Assembly (NCBI GenBank): GCA_030373325.1
Contig: JAUCZB010000011.1
Coordinates: 40,353-104,352, forward strand
Length of the DNA: 64,000 nt
Source of the DNA: Cyanobium sp. CZS25K
GTDB taxonomy: Bacteria > Cyanobacteriota > Cyanobacteriia > PCC-6307 > Cyanobiaceae
Direction: 5' to 3'
Both the position numbers and the translations under genes were made by a program. Below, one piece after another: positions 63,873 through 64,000 of the stretch (positions are counted from its first letter, which is position 1; each line of letters opens with the position of its first letter). Under the pieces are notes generated by a model. It did not search any database. It saw only the letters and a program-made list of their open reading frames with translations, and had not been told where the DNA came from.

Positions 63873-64000
63873 ATGCCTTCGATCACCCTCACGGCGGCCT
63901 CCGCGTCCCTCCTGGTTCCCACCGGCGATTCGCTTCGCTCCTACTTGCGGGACATCGGCCGGGTGCCGCTGCTGAGCCATGAGCAGGAGATCACCCTGGG
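63873..64000 (+). CDS. RNA polymerase sigma factor, RpoD/group-2 type (5' partial)
   Basis: The first 42 codons of a sigma-70 protein: MPSITLTAASASLLVPTGDS, then LRSYLRDIGRVPLLSHEQEI, the region 1.2 signature of cyanobacterial RpoD-like factors. The short N-terminus without a region 1.1 points to a group 2 (SigB-E like) factor rather than the primary one. AAGGGA lies 7 nt upstream of the ATG. A perfect palindrome in the leader suggests regulated expression. The gene continues beyond the window. Confidence 0.85.
   Translation, partial: MPSITLTAASASLLVPTGDSLRSYLRDIGRVPLLSHEQEITL

Overview
The window is chromosomal DNA of a high-GC picocyanobacterium, most likely of the Cyanobium/Synechococcus alpha-cyanobacterial group. 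The marker genes support this: ferredoxin-NADP reductase petH with an N-terminal CpcD-like phycobilisome domain, the clock output kinase sasA, the opcA-zwf pair, ferredoxin-type divinyl reductase bciB, crtE, and the start of an RpoD-type sigma factor. No tool was run. Functions come from motifs read in the translations, and several start codons were moved to internal ATG/GTG/TTG codons where overlaps, Shine-Dalgarno sites or family length favoured them.

Layout: 1-35 kb is mostly core metabolism. It holds an amino-acid ABC transporter end, a GH57 branching enzyme, leuA coupled to an orphan sugar-type permease, a PGM1-like ATP-grasp ligase, a SemiSWEET plus two Fluc/CrcB genes, a 7TM-HD phosphodiesterase and folD. 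A dead GGDEF-EAL gene follows, then the tightly coupled trio crtE/PAP2-like/RecD-like helicase. Next come a frameshifted Coq4-like gene, acylphosphatase-cbiA-opcA-zwf, petH, tRNA-Glu(UUC), sasA, pepN, a GH10-like hydrolase, prs and an AroE-like dehydrogenase.

About 35.4-54.2 kb is a defence island, all on the minus strand. In transcription order it holds: a 1,817-aa DEAD/DUF1998 helicase with a C-terminal nuclease-like fold; a 995-aa SNF2 helicase; a 1,291-aa Eco57I-type adenine methyltransferase; hipB-hipA; mcrB (EVE-like reader plus AAA GTPase); a frameshifted mcrC; an unknown 222-aa protein; and a MltR-like HEPN protein with an RNAFAH motif. The three large genes are fused head to tail (4-nt overlap, then a 2-nt gap). 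They mix parts known from class 1 DISARM (SNF2 helicase plus adenine methylase) with a Druantia-DruE-like helicase, and no complete set of either system is present. A repeated palindrome, TCGCC-N6-GGCGA, occurs twice before hipB and once before mcrB, which suggests that HipB controls both toxin and restriction genes.

Beyond the island (54.3-64 kb) lie a LysR-type regulator split by a probable 1-nt deletion, a divergent kinase-WYL fusion protein, marC, an LCP-family protein, bciB-malQ (4-nt overlap), a RodZ-like HTH membrane protein, an RsuA/RluB-type pseudouridine synthase, and a partial sigma factor preceded by a perfect 9+9 bp inverted repeat.

Four genes carry reading-frame breaks (GGDEF-EAL, Coq4-like, mcrC, LysR). 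Three could be single-base sequencing indels in short C/G runs. The GGDEF-EAL gene has two independent lesions and looks truly decayed. No CRISPR array, rRNA, transposase or integrase was recognised.
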